A stretch of 64,000 nucleotides of DNA from an uncultured Caulobacter sp. (GCA_913776195.1 CAJYMH010000010.1:1-64000), one strand, 5' to 3'. Shown: positions 8,807 through 18,533, counted from the first letter of the stretch. Made by a program: numbers and translations. The notes: generated from the sequence alone by a model not told the origin.

Positions 8807-10101
8807 TGACAGAATTTTCTCCTCGCGAAATCGTCTCTGAACTCGACCGCTACATTGTCGGTCATACCGACGCCAAGAAGGCCGTGGCGGTCGCCCTTCG
8901 CAACCGCTGGCGGCGTCGGCGCCTGCCGGACGACCTGCGCGACGAGGTCACGCCCAAGAACATCCTGATGATCGGCCCCACGGGCGTGGGCAAGACCGAG
9001 ATCGCCCGCCGTCTGGCGCGCCTGGCCCAGGCCCCGTTCCTGAAGGTCGAGGCCACAAAGTTCACTGAGGTCGGCTATGTGGGCCGCGACGTGGACCAGA
9101 TCATGCGCGATCTGGTGGAGAGCGCCCTGATCATGGTGCGCGACAAGCGCCGCGCCAGCGTCCGCGCCAGCGCCGAGCGGGCGGCCGAGGAGCGCATCCT
9201 CGACGCCCTGACCGGCCCCGGCTCCATCGCCGCCCGCGAAAGCTTCCGCAAGAAGTTGCGCGACGGCGACCTGAACGACACCGAGGTGGAGATCCAGCTG
9301 GCCGACACCGGCGGCCCCAGCATGGACATTCCCGGGCAGCCGGGCGGCATCGGCGTGCTGAACCTGTCCGACATGATGAAGGCGTTCGGCGGCGGGCGGA
9401 TGAAAACGGTCAAGATGACCGTCGCCGCAGCCCACGCCCCCCTGATCGCCGAGGAAAGCGACAAGCTGCTGGATCAGGAGGCCCTGACCCGCGAGGCGGT
9501 GGAGCTGGCCGAGAACAACGGCATCGTCTTCCTGGACGAGATCGACAAGGTGGCCAGCCGCTCCGACCGGGCCGGCGCCGACGTGTCCCGCGAAGGGGTG
9601 CAGCGCGACCTGCTGCCCCTGATCGAGGGCACCACCGTGGCCACCAAGCACGGTCCGGTGAAGACCGACCACGTGCTGTTCATCGCTTCCGGCGCCTTCC
9701 ACGTGGCCAAGCCCTCCGATCTTCTGCCCGAACTGCAGGGCCGCCTGCCGATCCGGGTGGAGCTAAAGGCCCTGACCCGGGACGACTTCCGCCGCATCCT
9801 GACCGAGCCGGAAGCCAACCTGATCCGTCAGCACCAGGCCTTGATGGCGACCGAGGGCGTCGAGCTGACCTTCACCGAGGGGGCTGTCGACGCCCTGGCC
9901 GACGCCGCCGTGGCGGTGAACGGCTCGGTGGAGAACATCGGCGCCCGCCGCCTGCAGACCGTGCTGGAGAGGGTGACCGAGGAGATCAGCTTCACCGCTG
10001 GGGACGGCTCGCCCGCCCAGGTGAACATCGACGAGGCCTATGTCCGCGACCGGATCGGCGCCCTGGCCCAGAACGCCGACCTGAGCCGCTACATCCTCTA
10101 G
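8806..10101 (+). CDS. hslU: ATP-dependent protease ATPase subunit HslU
   Basis: HslU is the AAA+ unfoldase that docks on HslV. The 431-residue protein begins [19 protein letters not shown], followed by Walker [10 protein letters not shown], the I domain, Walker [10 protein letters not shown] and the sensor-2 region ([13 protein letters not shown]), and it ends in LSRYIL, the C-terminal tail that inserts into HslV. ATG at 8806 overlaps the upstream stop by one base. HslU stops 2 bp before the stop codon of the convergent alkyltransferase gene. Confidence 0.97.
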   Translation: MTEFSPREIVSELDRYIVGHTDAKKAVAVALRNRWRRRRLPDDLRDEVTPKNILMIGPTGVGKTEIARRLARLAQAPFLKVEATKFTEVGYVGRDVDQIMRDLVESALIMVRDKRRASVRASAERAAEERILDALTGPGSIAARESFRKKLRDGDLNDTEVEIQLADTGGPSMDIPGQPGGIGVLNLSDMMKAFGGGRMKTVKMTVAAAHAPLIAEESDKLLDQEALTREAVELAENNGIVFLDEIDKVASRSDRAGADVSREGVQRDLLPLIEGTTVATKHGPVKTDHVLFIASGAFHVAKPSDLLPELQGRLPIRVELKALTRDDFRRILTEPEANLIRQHQALMATEGVELTFTEGAVDALADAAVAVNGSVENIGARRLQTVLERVTEEISFTAGDGSPAQVNIDEAYVRDRIGALAQNADLSRYIL

Positions 10102-10103
10102 CG

Positions 10104-10994
10104 CTAGGCGGCCTTGGCGGCGGCCACGGCTTCCGAGCCCAGGATCGCCGCCTTGCGGGCCAGGCCCCAGTGATAGCCGGTCAGCCGGCCGTCCTTGGCG
10201 ATGGCCCGATGGCAGGGGATCAGCAGCGCCAGGGGGTTGGCCCCGATGGCCGCGCCCGTGGCCTGGAACGCCCGGGGCTTGCCGGCCCAGGCGGCCACCT
10301 GGCCGTAGGTGGCGGTCTCGCCCGCCGGTATGCGCAGCAGGGCCTTCCAGACCTGAACGTGGAACGGCGGACCGATCAGCACCATCGGCAGGGGGCTGTC
10401 GCCGCCCGCGAAAGCGTGCAGGGCCATAGCGGCGGCGGCCTGATCGTCACGCACCCAGTGCGCGGCCGGGAAGCGGCGGTGCATGTCGGCGAAGGCCGCC
10501 TCCTCCCCATTCTCCTCGGCGAAGCCCAGGCCGGCCAGGCCGCGCGGGGTCATGGCGAACAGGGCCTTGCCGAAGGGGGTCGGGGCCCAGCCCCAGGTCA
10601 GGTCCAGCCCCTCGCCCCGACGACGCGCCTCGCCCGGCGTAACCGCCTCGTGGGCGATGAACAGGTCGTGCAGACGCGACGGGCCGGACAGGCCGGCGTC
10701 GAAGGCGGCGTCCAGAACGCTGGCGCCCGCGTCGAGAGACCTTCGGGCCTGGGCATGGGCGATGGCGGCCATGAAGGTCTTGGGGCTGACCCCGGCCCAG
10801 CGGGTGAAGGTGCGCTGGAAGTGGAACGGCGAAAGGCCGATGGCCTCGGCGGCGTCCTCCAGCGAGGGCCGGTCCAGCCAGCGCTCCGCCAGCCAGTCGA
10901 GGGCCCGGGCCATGCGGGCATAGTCCTGCGACTGGGTCTCGAGCCGCTCCAGCGGGCTGAGGAGGGTCGCGGCGATTTCGGAGTCGAGGGGCAT
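10104..10994 (-). CDS. AraC-type HTH / methylated-DNA-protein cysteine methyltransferase fusion (Ada-like)
   Basis: A 296-residue protein joining an AraC-type double HTH (about residues 20-115, with HFQRTFTRWAGVSPKTF) to an O6-alkylguanine-DNA alkyltransferase domain with the active-site motif IPCHRAI. It repairs O6-methylguanine by transferring the methyl group to its own cysteine. The Ada N-terminal metal-binding phosphotriester domain is missing, so it cannot be switched on in the classic Ada way by a methylated N-terminal cysteine. Start at 10994 follows AAGGAGA at good spacing; an alternative ATG is 21 bases upstream. It converges with hslU. Confidence 0.92.
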   Translation of the reverse strand: MPLDSEIAATLLSPLERLETQSQDYARMARALDWLAERWLDRPSLEDAAEAIGLSPFHFQRTFTRWAGVSPKTFMAAIAHAQARRSLDAGASVLDAAFDAGLSGPSRLHDLFIAHEAVTPGEARRRGEGLDLTWGWAPTPFGKALFAMTPRGLAGLGFAEENGEEAAFADMHRRFPAAHWVRDDQAAAAMALHAFAGGDSPLPMVLIGPPFHVQVWKALLRIPAGETATYGQVAAWAGKPRAFQATGAAIGANPLALLIPCHRAIAKDGRLTGYHWGLARKAAILGSEAVAAAKAA

Positions 10995-11058
10995 GGCGGT
11001 CTCCTTGTTCGCCATCAGACTAGGCCTCTGGAAAGGGCGAATCCGCCCGGTTCTTGCG

Positions 11059-11538
11059 TCATGCGCGATACCGCTCCGCCCGCGCGCGGCGGATAGCCCC
11101 CTCCAGAGCCTCGGCGAAGGCGGTCCGCTCCTCCGGGCTGAGGGCGCGAGCCACGGTGAGGGCCTTGTTCGACAGGCGGATGCGCACGCGGCGTTCGTGC
11201 TCTCCCGCCTTTTCGACCACCACGCGGGTGAAGGCGGTGGGCGAGGACCAGATGCGGCGGCGGCGACCCGGGCTTTCGCGCAGGACCACCACCTGTTCGG
11301 CCGAGACCTGGACCCGTTCAGCGCGTTCCGAGGCGCGGAAGCTGAGCCTGAACGCCCACCAGATCGCCAGCACGTCGAGGCCGAGGAAGATTGGAACCGG
11401 CCAGGCCCCGATGACAAACAGGAAGACCCCGAAGAGGACATTGGCGGCGACCACGAAGCCGAGCAGCACCTTGAACCCGCCCGGCGATAGCGAGCGGTTC
11501 TGGGTGATCACGGCGTCCATGTAGAGCGTCGGGGCCAT
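11059..11538 (-). CDS. DUF2244-family membrane protein
   Basis: A protein of about 159 residues with two adjacent membrane segments near the N terminus (VLLGFVVAANVLFGVFLFVIG and WPVPIFLGLDVLAIWWAF) and a cytoplasmic C-terminal domain resembling a PH-like fold (VQVSAEQVVVLRE, VRIRLSNKALTVA). This matches DUF2244, a family of unknown function widespread in Alphaproteobacteria. Starts at 11538 and 11520 are both possible. It diverges from nth, 57 bp away, so the two share a promoter region. Confidence 0.8.
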   Translation of the reverse strand: MAPTLYMDAVITQNRSLSPGGFKVLLGFVVAANVLFGVFLFVIGAWPVPIFLGLDVLAIWWAFRLSFRASERAERVQVSAEQVVVLRESPGRRRRIWSSPTAFTRVVVEKAGEHERRVRIRLSNKALTVARALSPEERTAFAEALEGAIRRARAERYRA

Positions 11539-11595
11539 CGCCCCACCATGGCGCCTCTTTTCGCCGGGGCGAAGGCGCGGCATGGTCCGCCCCGC

Positions 11596-12300
11596 ATGAA
11601 AGCGCCCGCCTCCAAGACCGCCAAGAAACCTTCGCCCAAGCCCAAAAGGCGCGTGTCTCCCGTAGAAAGGGCGCGGATCGACGAAATCTTCACCCGCTTC
11701 GAGGGCTTCGAAGAGCATCCCAAGACCGAGCTTCGCTTCCATAGTCCCTACACCTTGGTGGTCGCCGTCGCCCTGTCGGCCCAGGCCACGGACGTTTCGG
11801 TGAACAAGGCGACCGACAAGCTGTTCGCCGTCGCCGACACGCCGGATAAGATGCTGGCGCTGGGCGAGGAGGGCCTGACCCCCTACATCGCCTCAATCGG
11901 CCTGTACCGGACCAAGGCCAAGAACGTCATCGCCCTGTCCCGCATCATCCTGGAGCAGCACGGCGGCGAGACGCCCCTGAACCGCGAGGCGCTGCAGGCG
12001 CTGCCGGGCGTCGGACGCAAGACCGCCAGCGTGGTGCTGAACGAGCTGGGCGTCGAGCCGGCCATCGCCGTGGATACCCATGTCTTCCGCGTCGCCCACC
12101 GCCTGAAGCTGTCCAGGGGCAAGACCCCAGACCAAGTGGAGCAGGACCTGTTCGCCATCGTGCCGGAACCATGGCTGACCCGGGCGCACCACTGGCTGAT
12201 CCTGCACGGGCGCTATGTGTGCATCGCCCGCAAGCCGAGGTGCCGCAACTGTATCATCGCCGACCTGTGCCCGTCGCGGGACCTGTTCATCGAGGCGTGA
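11596..12300 (+). CDS. nth: Endonuclease III
   Basis: A DNA glycosylase/AP lyase for oxidised pyrimidines in base-excision repair. The 234-residue protein contains the helix-hairpin-helix LPGVGRKTASV with the catalytic Lys, the catalytic Asp in AVDTHVFRV and the C-terminal 4Fe-4S cluster motif C-X6-C-X2-C-X5-C (CIARKPRCRNC then IADLC). A basic N-terminal extension of ~20 residues precedes the domain. I chose the ATG at 11596; the track start 48 bases upstream adds sequence that looks like untranslated leader. A 345-bp non-coding gap follows. Confidence 0.95.
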   Translation: MKAPASKTAKKPSPKPKRRVSPVERARIDEIFTRFEGFEEHPKTELRFHSPYTLVVAVALSAQATDVSVNKATDKLFAVADTPDKMLALGEEGLTPYIASIGLYRTKAKNVIALSRIILEQHGGETPLNREALQALPGVGRKTASVVLNELGVEPAIAVDTHVFRVAHRLKLSRGKTPDQVEQDLFAIVPEPWLTRAHHWLILHGRYVCIARKPRCRNCIIADLCPSRDLFIEA

Positions 12301-12645
12301 TTGTCTCCGGAGTATCGGTTTGGGTTCTCGGTCTCCTAATCACTTCCGCTCATCGCGGCGAAGGCCGCGACCCAGATTCATCCAGAGCCTCAGCAGGGTT
12401 TTACCTGGACCCCGGCCTTCGCCGGGGTGAGCGGATGAGACGTCGAAGAACCATAATCCAGCTCCGGCGAGTGGGGAGAAGTTCGCGACCGAAAGCCGCG
12501 TCCAAATGTCCCCATATCTCCGCGAAGGGGTCGAGAGTCGCGGGAGTATCGGTCTCCAGAGTCTCCACTCCCGCGCACGAAGTTTGCCAGCCGCGCCCTA
12601 TTTCGCTAATCGGCGGGGTCAATTCCTTCCGAAAGCCCTCCCCAC
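12301..12645. other. 345-bp intergenic region without a recognisable gene
   Basis: No convincing ORF lies here; the small minus-strand frames read through a REP-like hairpin and contain the TPAKAGVQ peptide typical of spurious translations of such repeats. An 11-mer GGAGTATCGGT occurs twice (12309-12319 and 12543-12553), and the second copy sits beside two GTCTCC units. The rest shows no pattern I recognise. A promoter for the PfkB-kinase gene should lie in its last part. Confidence 0.7.
12406..12433. repeat. REP-like palindromic element
   Basis: TGGA followed by a perfect hairpin CCCCGGC-CTTC-GCCGGGG (12410-12427) and TGAGCG. This form, a proline-rich-looking TGGA(C)CCCGGCCTTCGCCGGGGTGA unit, is a dispersed intergenic repeat of many Alphaproteobacteria. 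It is the only copy I saw in the window. It could act as a transcription attenuator behind nth. Confidence 0.7.
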
Positions 12646-13635
12646 ATGACCGCCCGCTATGACGTCGCCGCCATCGGCAACGCCCTCGTCGACGTGATCG
12701 CCCCGTCGGACGACGCCTTCCTCGCCGCCGAGAAGCTGGTGAAGGGCTCGATGCAGCTGGTGGACCAGGACTACGCCGTGGCCCTGTACGGCCGCATGGC
12801 GTCGGGCATGGAGACCTCGGGCGGTTCGGGCGGCAACACCATCGCGGGCGTGGCCAGCCTGGGCGGCAAGGCCGTGTATCTGGGCAAGGTGGCCGACGAC
12901 CAGCTGGGCGACATCTTCGCCCACGACATCAAGGCCATCGGCGTCGACTACGCCGTGCCGCGCCTGACAGGCGGGGCCGCCACCGGCCGCTGCATGATCA
13001 ATGTCACCCCGGACGGCCAGCGCACCATGTGCACCTTCCTGGGCGCGTCCAACCAGCTGACGGCCGACGATGTGGACCCGGCGATCATCGAGGCGTCGCA
13101 GATCGTCTATCTGGAAGGCTATCTGTTCGACCCGTCGGAGGCCCGGGTCGCCTTCGCCAAGGCCGCCGGCCTGGCTCACGGCGCGGGCCGCCAGATCGCC
13201 TTCACGCTTTCCGACAGCTTCGTGGTGGATCGCCACTATGAGGCCCTGCGCGGCTTCGTGGAGACCCAGGTGGACATCGTGTTCGCCAACGAGGCGGAAC
13301 TGCTGTCCCTGTACCGCACCGACGACTTCGACGCCGCCGCCAAGCAGCTGGCCGCCAGCGTGAAGATCGCCGCCGTCACCCGCAGCGAAAAGGGTTCGGT
13401 GGTGCTCGCCGGCGAGGCGCGTCACGAGATCCCGGCCGAGGCCGTGGAGAAAATCGTGGACACGACCGGCGCGGGCGACCAATACGCAGCCGGGTTCCTC
13501 TACGGCCTCGCCAAGGGCAAGCCGCTGGTCGACTGCGGCCGGCTGGGCTCCATGGCGGCGGCCGAGGTGATCTCGCACTACGGCCCCCGTCCGCTGGTCT
13601 CGCTCGCCGAGCTGGCGGCGGCCAAGGGCCTGTAA
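12646..13635 (+). CDS. PfkB-family carbohydrate/nucleoside kinase
   Basis: A 329-residue ribokinase-fold kinase. The N-terminal GNALVDVI, glycine-rich [17 protein letters not shown] and C-terminal PfkB signature [17 protein letters not shown] with the catalytic Asp are intact. Alphaproteobacterial relatives are often labelled adenosine kinase or sugar kinase; the substrate cannot be read from sequence. It precedes hisB by 19 bp and may be cotranscribed with the histidine genes, although no kinase step is needed in histidine synthesis. Confidence 0.88.
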   Translation: MTARYDVAAIGNALVDVIAPSDDAFLAAEKLVKGSMQLVDQDYAVALYGRMASGMETSGGSGGNTIAGVASLGGKAVYLGKVADDQLGDIFAHDIKAIGVDYAVPRLTGGAATGRCMINVTPDGQRTMCTFLGASNQLTADDVDPAIIEASQIVYLEGYLFDPSEARVAFAKAAGLAHGAGRQIAFTLSDSFVVDRHYEALRGFVETQVDIVFANEAELLSLYRTDDFDAAAKQLAASVKIAAVTRSEKGSVVLAGEARHEIPAEAVEKIVDTTGAGDQYAAGFLYGLAKGKPLVDCGRLGSMAAAEVISHYGPRPLVSLAELAAAKGL

Positions 13636-13654
13636 GACAGGAACGGAACGAGCA

Positions 13655-14245
13655 ATGGCGCGCACGGCCGAAGTGGTCCGCGAGACCAAGGAGACGCAGA
13701 TCCGCGTCTCGATCGATCTCGACGGGACCGGCAAATCGACCATCTCCACCGGCGTGGGCTTCTATGACCACATGCTGGAGAGCTTCGCGCGCCATGGCGG
13801 GTTCGACATGACGGTCGAAACCAAGGGCGACCTGCACATCGACATGCACCACACGGTCGAGGACACCGGCATCGTGCTGGGCCAGGCTGTGAACAAGGCG
13901 CTGGACGGGTTCAAGGGCATCCGCCGGTTCGGCCACGCCTACATCCCGATGGACGAGACCCTGACGCGTTGCGCCATCGACCTGTCCAACCGTCCGTACC
14001 TGATCTGGAAGGTGGACTTCACCCGCCCCAAGGTCGGCGAGATGGACACCGAGCTGTTCAAGGAATTCCACCACGCCTTCGCCATGAACTGCGGCGCCTG
14101 CGTGCATCTGGAGACCCTGTACGGCGACAACACCCACCATATCGCCGAGAGCGGGTTCAAGGCCCTGGCCCGGGCGCTGCGTCAGGCGGTCGAGATCGAC
14201 CCCAAGACCGGCGGCCTTGCCCCCTCCACTAAGGGCGTGCTGTAA
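13655..14245 (+). CDS. hisB: Imidazoleglycerol-phosphate dehydratase
   Basis: HisB removes water from imidazole glycerol phosphate to give imidazole acetol phosphate, the sixth step of histidine synthesis. At 196 residues it is the monofunctional dehydratase, without the phosphatase domain found in enterobacterial HisB. Metal-binding motifs are visible as [11 protein letters not shown] and, near the end, DNTHHIAES. It is the first gene of hisB-hisH-hisA-hisF-hisE, all on the plus strand with tiny gaps or overlaps. Confidence 0.97.
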   Translation: MARTAEVVRETKETQIRVSIDLDGTGKSTISTGVGFYDHMLESFARHGGFDMTVETKGDLHIDMHHTVEDTGIVLGQAVNKALDGFKGIRRFGHAYIPMDETLTRCAIDLSNRPYLIWKVDFTRPKVGEMDTELFKEFHHAFAMNCGACVHLETLYGDNTHHIAESGFKALARALRQAVEIDPKTGGLAPSTKGVL

Positions 14246-14255
14246 GGTTCATCCC

Positions 14256-14897
14256 ATGCAGAGCGTCGCCCTGATCGACTATGGGTCGGGCAATCTGCGC
14301 TCGGCCGAACGGGCTCTGGTCGAGGCCGCGCGTCGCCGCGGGCTTTCCGCGGAGGTCCGCGTCACCGCCGACCCAGATCTGATCGCCAAGGCCGATCGGG
14401 TGTTCCTGCCCGGCGTCGGGGCCTTCGCCTCCTGCCGCGAGGGGCTGGACGCCGCCGGCGTGGTCGAAGCCATGAACGAAGCGGTGAAGGTCCGGGGCGC
14501 TCCCTTCCTGGGCATCTGCGTGGGGATGCAGCTGCTGGCCACGCGCGGGCTGGAATTCCGCGTCACGCCTGGCCTGGACTGGATTTCGGGCGAGGTGAAG
14601 AAGCTGGAGCCTTCCGATCCCGCCCTGACCATCCCGCACATGGGCTGGAACGCGGTGGAGCGCGTGCGCGAGCATCCCCTGTTCGCCGGCGTCCCGGTCG
14701 ATGCGCCCATGTACTACGCTAACAGTTTCGCCCTGAACGCCGCCGATCCGGCCGACGTGATCGCCTATAGCGACCACGGGGGGCGCTTCACGGCCGCGGT
14801 CGCGCGCGGCAATGTGGCCGGCGCCCAGTTTCACCCGGAAAAGTCCCAGGACTCCGGTCTTTCCTTCCTCGCCAACTTTCTGGAATGGCGCCCATGA
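14256..14897 (+). CDS. hisH: Imidazole glycerol phosphate synthase, glutaminase subunit
   Basis: HisH releases ammonia from glutamine and channels it to HisF. The 213-residue class I amidotransferase shows the nucleophile Cys in FLGICVGMQLL and the His/Glu pair in AQFHPEKSQ. I chose the ATG at 14256 (MQSVALIDYGSGN), which matches the family start; the track ORF begins 13 codons earlier inside the end of hisB. Its last codons overlap hisA by 4 bp (ATGA), suggesting translational coupling. Confidence 0.96.
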   Translation: MQSVALIDYGSGNLRSAERALVEAARRRGLSAEVRVTADPDLIAKADRVFLPGVGAFASCREGLDAAGVVEAMNEAVKVRGAPFLGICVGMQLLATRGLEFRVTPGLDWISGEVKKLEPSDPALTIPHMGWNAVERVREHPLFAGVPVDAPMYYANSFALNAADPADVIAYSDHGGRFTAAVARGNVAGAQFHPEKSQDSGLSFLANFLEWRP

Positions 14898-15616
14898 TCC
14901 TCTATCCCGCCATCGACCTGAAGGACGGCCAGTGCGTACGCCTGCTGCACGGCGACATGGACAAGGCCACGGTGTTCAACACCTCCGCCGCCGACCAGGC
15001 CGAGCGTTTCGCCCGTGACGGCTTCTCCTGGCTGCACGTGGTCGATCTGAACGGCGCCATCGAGGGCCAGTCGGTGAACACCAAGGCGGTGGAGGAGATT
15101 CTCAACGCCGTGTCGATCCCGGTGCAGCTGGGCGGCGGTGTGCGCACCCTGGAAGGCGTCGAGACCTGGATCGAGGCCGGGGTCAGCCGCGTGATCCTGG
15201 GCACGGTGGCGGTGAACAACCCCGAGCTGGTCAAGAAGGCCGCCCGCCTGTGGCCCGAGCAGATCGCCGTGGCCGTGGACGTGCGCGACGGCAAGGTGGC
15301 GGTGGACGGCTGGACAGCCCTGTCGGACATCAGCGCCGTGGACCTGTCCAAGCGGTTCGAGGACGCCGGGGTCGCCGCGCTGATCGTCACCGACATCTCC
15401 CGCGACGGCGCCCTGACCGGCGTCAATGTCGAGGGCGTGGGCGAGGTGGCGGACGCCGTCTCGGTCCCCGTCATCGCCAGCGGCGGCGTCGCCTCGGTGG
15501 ACGACATCGTCAATCTGAAGGCCCGGCCGGGCGCACCCATCGCCGGCGCGATCCTGGGCCGGTCGCTCTATGCCGGGACCATCCGGCCGGCCGACGCCAT
15601 CCGGGCCGCCGGCTGA
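14894..15616 (+). CDS. hisA: Phosphoribosylformimino-5-aminoimidazole carboxamide ribotide isomerase
   Basis: HisA catalyses the Amadori rearrangement of ProFAR to PRFAR, the substrate of HisHF. The 240-residue TIM barrel begins [12 protein letters not shown] with the catalytic Asp, and has the second catalytic Asp in VTDISRDG as well as phosphate-binding loops QLGGGVR and ASGGVAS. The start is the ATG at 14894 overlapping the hisH stop; the upstream in-frame codon used in the track is less likely. The stop shares one base with the hisF ATG. Confidence 0.97.
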   Translation: MILYPAIDLKDGQCVRLLHGDMDKATVFNTSAADQAERFARDGFSWLHVVDLNGAIEGQSVNTKAVEEILNAVSIPVQLGGGVRTLEGVETWIEAGVSRVILGTVAVNNPELVKKAARLWPEQIAVAVDVRDGKVAVDGWTALSDISAVDLSKRFEDAGVAALIVTDISRDGALTGVNVEGVGEVADAVSVPVIASGGVASVDDIVNLKARPGAPIAGAILGRSLYAGTIRPADAIRAAG

Positions 15617-16383
15617 TGCTGACCCGCCGCGTCATTCCCTGCCTGGACGTCAAGGACGGCCGCGTGGTGAAGGGCGTCAACTTTGTGGCCCTGCGCGACG
15701 CTGGCGATCCGGTGGAGCAGGCGGCCGCCTATGACGCCGCCGGGGCGGATGAGCTGATGTTCCTGGACATCACCGCCAGCCACGAGGGGCGCGGTCTGAT
15801 CCTGGACGTGATCGCGCGCACCGCAGACGCTTGTTTCATGCCGCTGTCGGTGGGCGGCGGGGTGCGGGCGGTGGAGGACATGCGCCGCCTTCTGCTGGCC
15901 GGGGCGGACAAGGTGGCGGTCAACACCGCCGCGGTGGAGAACCCTGACCTGATCGCCGCCGGGGCCGACGCCTTTGGCGCGCAATGCGTGGTGGTGGCCG
16001 TGGACGCCAAGGCGCGCGAGGACGGATCGGGCTGGAACGTCTGGACTTACGGCGGGCGCAAGGACACGGGGCTGGACGTGGTCGAATACGCCGCCCGGGC
16101 GGTGGAGAAGGGCGCGGGCGAAATCCTGCTGACCTCCATGGACCGCGACGGGGCCAAGACCGGCTACGACATTCCCTTGCTGAAGGCGGTGGGCGGCGCG
16201 GTGAGCGTGCCGGTGATCGCCAGCGGCGGGGCTGGAACAACCGACCACCTGATCGCGGCCGCGCGCGACGGGGGGGCCGACGCCGTGCTGGCCGCCAGCA
16301 TCTTCCACTTCGGCGAGATCACCGTGCGGGAGGCGAAGGCCGCCATGGCCGCGGCCGGTCTGCCCATGCGTCTGGAGGCTTGA
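15616..16383 (+). CDS. hisF: Imidazole glycerol phosphate synthase, cyclase subunit
   Basis: HisF condenses PRFAR with ammonia from HisH to form imidazole glycerol phosphate and AICAR. The 255-residue TIM barrel starts [20 protein letters not shown], with the catalytic Asp in that motif and the second in [12 protein letters not shown]. The ATG at 15616 shares its A with the hisA stop (TGATG). The track ORF extends 122 codons further upstream within hisA and is not the true start. Confidence 0.97.
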   Translation: MLTRRVIPCLDVKDGRVVKGVNFVALRDAGDPVEQAAAYDAAGADELMFLDITASHEGRGLILDVIARTADACFMPLSVGGGVRAVEDMRRLLLAGADKVAVNTAAVENPDLIAAGADAFGAQCVVVAVDAKAREDGSGWNVWTYGGRKDTGLDVVEYAARAVEKGAGEILLTSMDRDGAKTGYDIPLLKAVGGAVSVPVIASGGAGTTDHLIAAARDGGADAVLAASIFHFGEITVREAKAAMAAAGLPMRLEA

Positions 16384-16385
16384 CC

Positions 16386-16709
16386 ATGACCGAGCTGTTC
16401 AAGGTCCTCGAAGCGCTGGCCGCCACCGTTGAATCCCGCAAGGGCGGCGACGTCTCGGCCTCCTACACCGCCAAGCTGGTGGCCGATCCGGCCCTGGCTG
16501 CCAAGAAGCTGGGCGAGGAAGCGACCGAGACGGTGATCGCGGCGGTTCAGGGCGATCTGGACGCCCTGGCCGGTGAGAGCGCCGACTTGCTCTATCACTG
16601 GCTGGCGCTGGCGGCGGCGGCGGGTCTGGACCTGGACGCGGTGGCCGAGAAGCTGAAGGCGCGGCAGGGGCGGTCCGGCCTGGCCGAGAAGGCCTCCCGC
16701 GGGGCCTAG
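16386..16709 (+). CDS. hisE: Phosphoribosyl-ATP pyrophosphatase
   Basis: HisE hydrolyses phosphoribosyl-ATP to phosphoribosyl-AMP, the second step of the pathway. The 107-residue all-alpha protein has the MazG-like metal-binding region KKLGEEATETVIAA and ESADLLYHWL. It is separate from HisI, which is not in this window. ATG at 16386, two bases after the hisF stop. The stop overlaps that of the convergent smr gene in a CTAG tetranucleotide, leaving no room for a terminator between them. Confidence 0.95.
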   Translation: MTELFKVLEALAATVESRKGGDVSASYTAKLVADPALAAKKLGEEATETVIAAVQGDLDALAGESADLLYHWLALAAAAGLDLDAVAEKLKARQGRSGLAEKASRGA

Positions 16710-17386
16710 GTTCTTTTCTTGAGGGCCACGTAAAGCGCGCCCTCCCCGCCGTGATGACGATCGGCCTGGGAGACCCCGGCCACGATATCCGAAAGATGCG
16801 GCGCGCCCAACCATTCGGGAACGTAGCGGCGCAGGACGCCGGTTCCTGTCTTGCCCTTGCCGGTGATGACCAGGACGGAGCGATAGCCCTCGTCCGCCGC
16901 GCGGCGCAGAAAGGCTTCCAGGGTGGGGCGGGCGCGGTCCTGGTCCAGGCCGTGCAGGTCGAGCCGAGCCTCCAGCGGGTCGCGTTCGCGGCTGATGCGG
17001 CGCTTTCGGCCCGGCTCGATGGGGTCGTAGCCGCTGCGCGTGGCGCGCTTGGGCGTCTGCAGGGCCTTCAGGTCCTCGGCCGCCAGCAGCAGGGGGGCGG
17101 CGGCGGTCGCCGTTTTCGCCATGGGCTTGGGGGCGGCCTTGGCCTTGGGCGCAGCGCGGTCGGGACGGATCGACCGGGCCAGAGCGGTCCAGGCCGGATC
17201 CTCGGGGACGTGGAAGTCCGCCTCAGGCTTTGGTTCAGGCAAGGGCGCGCGCTTGCCGAACATGGTCTTCTTCAGGGTCTTGGCCGTGACCTTGCTGATA
17301 CGGGCGTCGTCGGGCGCCCTGCCCTTCACGGTTTCGGCGACGAAATCCCACAGCCGCCGCTCTTCCGGCTTCAGCGGCCGTTTCAT
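16706..17386 (-). CDS. Smr-domain protein
   Basis: A 226-residue protein with a disordered, basic, Ala/Pro-rich first 130 residues and a C-terminal Smr domain as found in MutS2: LDLHGL at the start, ITGKGKTGTGVLR in the middle and ALYVAL at the end. Smr domains are nicking endonucleases or RNA-binding modules. The family member without MutS parts is often adjacent to mltA and a tim44-like gene in Alphaproteobacteria, which is the layout here. It starts 4 bp after the mltA stop. Substrate unknown. Confidence 0.88.
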   Translation of the reverse strand: MKRPLKPEERRLWDFVAETVKGRAPDDARISKVTAKTLKKTMFGKRAPLPEPKPEADFHVPEDPAWTALARSIRPDRAAPKAKAAPKPMAKTATAAAPLLLAAEDLKALQTPKRATRSGYDPIEPGRKRRISRERDPLEARLDLHGLDQDRARPTLEAFLRRAADEGYRSVLVITGKGKTGTGVLRRYVPEWLGAPHLSDIVAGVSQADRHHGGEGALYVALKKRT

Positions 17387-17390
17387 GGTT

Positions 17391-18533
17391 TCAGTCTCTC
17401 GGCACGAGGCGATAGAGGCGCAGGGCGTGGCGCACGCGCCCGGCCTCCAGCCCCGCCGCCGGGCCGGAGCCCATATAGAGGTCGGCCCGCACCGCGCCCT
17501 TGATCGCCCCGCCGGTGTCCAGCGCGGCCACCAGGCGGCGGTAGGCGGGGAATGCGCCGTTCAGCTTCGGCGCGTCGGCGTCGATCCAGTAGAGGCCGCC
17601 ATAGCTGTGCTGCGACGGATCGACGGCGATGGCCCGGCCCGGCGGCAGGGGGATATTGGCCGCCCCGCGCGGCTCGGACCCGTCGTCGGGCTTCAGGTGA
17701 AAGAAGACGTAGCGGCGGTTCAGCTGCATGACCGCGTCCGCCTCCGGGCCCCGATGTTCGGCCAGCCAGGTCCGGATCTTTTCGGCGGAGGTGTCGCTGT
17801 CGGCCAGCAGGCCCTGCTCACGCATGGGCTTGGCGACGCCGAGGAAGGGTTGGCCGTTGTGGCCGGAATAGAGGGCCTTGAACCGCTTGCCGTCTGGCAA
17901 GACCAGGACGCCGGAGCCCTGGATCTGCAGGAAGAACAGGTCCTCCGGCCTCATCCAGGCCAGGGGCTTGTCGGTCTCCACCGCCTCGATGGCGGCGCGG
18001 TCGGGATAGGCGGCCGCCTTGCCGCCGGTCACCCGGGCCGGAACAGGGCCGTCGCCCAGGTCGATCATCTCAAGGTCCGCCGGCTTGGCGCGCACGGGGG
18101 CCGTGAATTCATCGCGCCGGGAGAAGCGGGCTTCGTAGACCGGCGCGAAATAGGCGGTCAGCACGCCCTCTTCTCCCAGGGCGCGGGCGACGAAGTGGCT
18201 CTCAAGCCAGGCCCTGGCCTCGGCCGGTTTCATGTCGCCGGCGTGGCGGGCCTTGCGGCAGACCTCGGCGAGGGCGGCGTCCTTGCTCGACTGGCAGCCG
18301 GTCTTCACCGCCTCCAAGGCGGCGCGGTGGTCTTCCTGCGCCCAGCCGGGCAGGTCGGGGAGTCCATAGACCAGCGGCCGGGGCGTCGGGCGCTCCGGCG
18401 GCTGTTCGGCAGGTTGTCCCGGAACCGGCGGCGCTCCCGGCGTCTCCACCGGCGGCGGGACGCGGGTGGCGCAGGCCGCCAGGATCAGCGCCGCGAAGGC
18501 CGCGACGCCGGGATGGAAGGCCGTGCGGCGCAT
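17391..18533 (-). CDS. mltA: Membrane-bound lytic murein transglycosylase A
   Basis: MltA cleaves peptidoglycan glycan strands to 1,6-anhydromuropeptides at the outer membrane. The 380-residue protein has a lipoprotein signal (AALILAACATR) with the lipobox cysteine, a Pro-rich linker, then the MltA domain (YFAPVYEARFSRR, DLFFLQIQGSGVL) and the C-terminal 3D domain with its aspartates (IDADAP, VAALDTGGAIKGAVRADLYMG). I chose the ATG at 18533, which overlaps the stop of the tim44-like gene (TGATG); the track start lies 25 codons upstream inside that gene. Confidence 0.94.
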   Translation of the reverse strand: MRRTAFHPGVAAFAALILAACATRVPPPVETPGAPPVPGQPAEQPPERPTPRPLVYGLPDLPGWAQEDHRAALEAVKTGCQSSKDAALAEVCRKARHAGDMKPAEARAWLESHFVARALGEEGVLTAYFAPVYEARFSRRDEFTAPVRAKPADLEMIDLGDGPVPARVTGGKAAAYPDRAAIEAVETDKPLAWMRPEDLFFLQIQGSGVLVLPDGKRFKALYSGHNGQPFLGVAKPMREQGLLADSDTSAEKIRTWLAEHRGPEADAVMQLNRRYVFFHLKPDDGSEPRGAANIPLPPGRAIAVDPSQHSYGGLYWIDADAPKLNGAFPAYRRLVAALDTGGAIKGAVRADLYMGSGPAAGLEAGRVRHALRLYRLVPRD

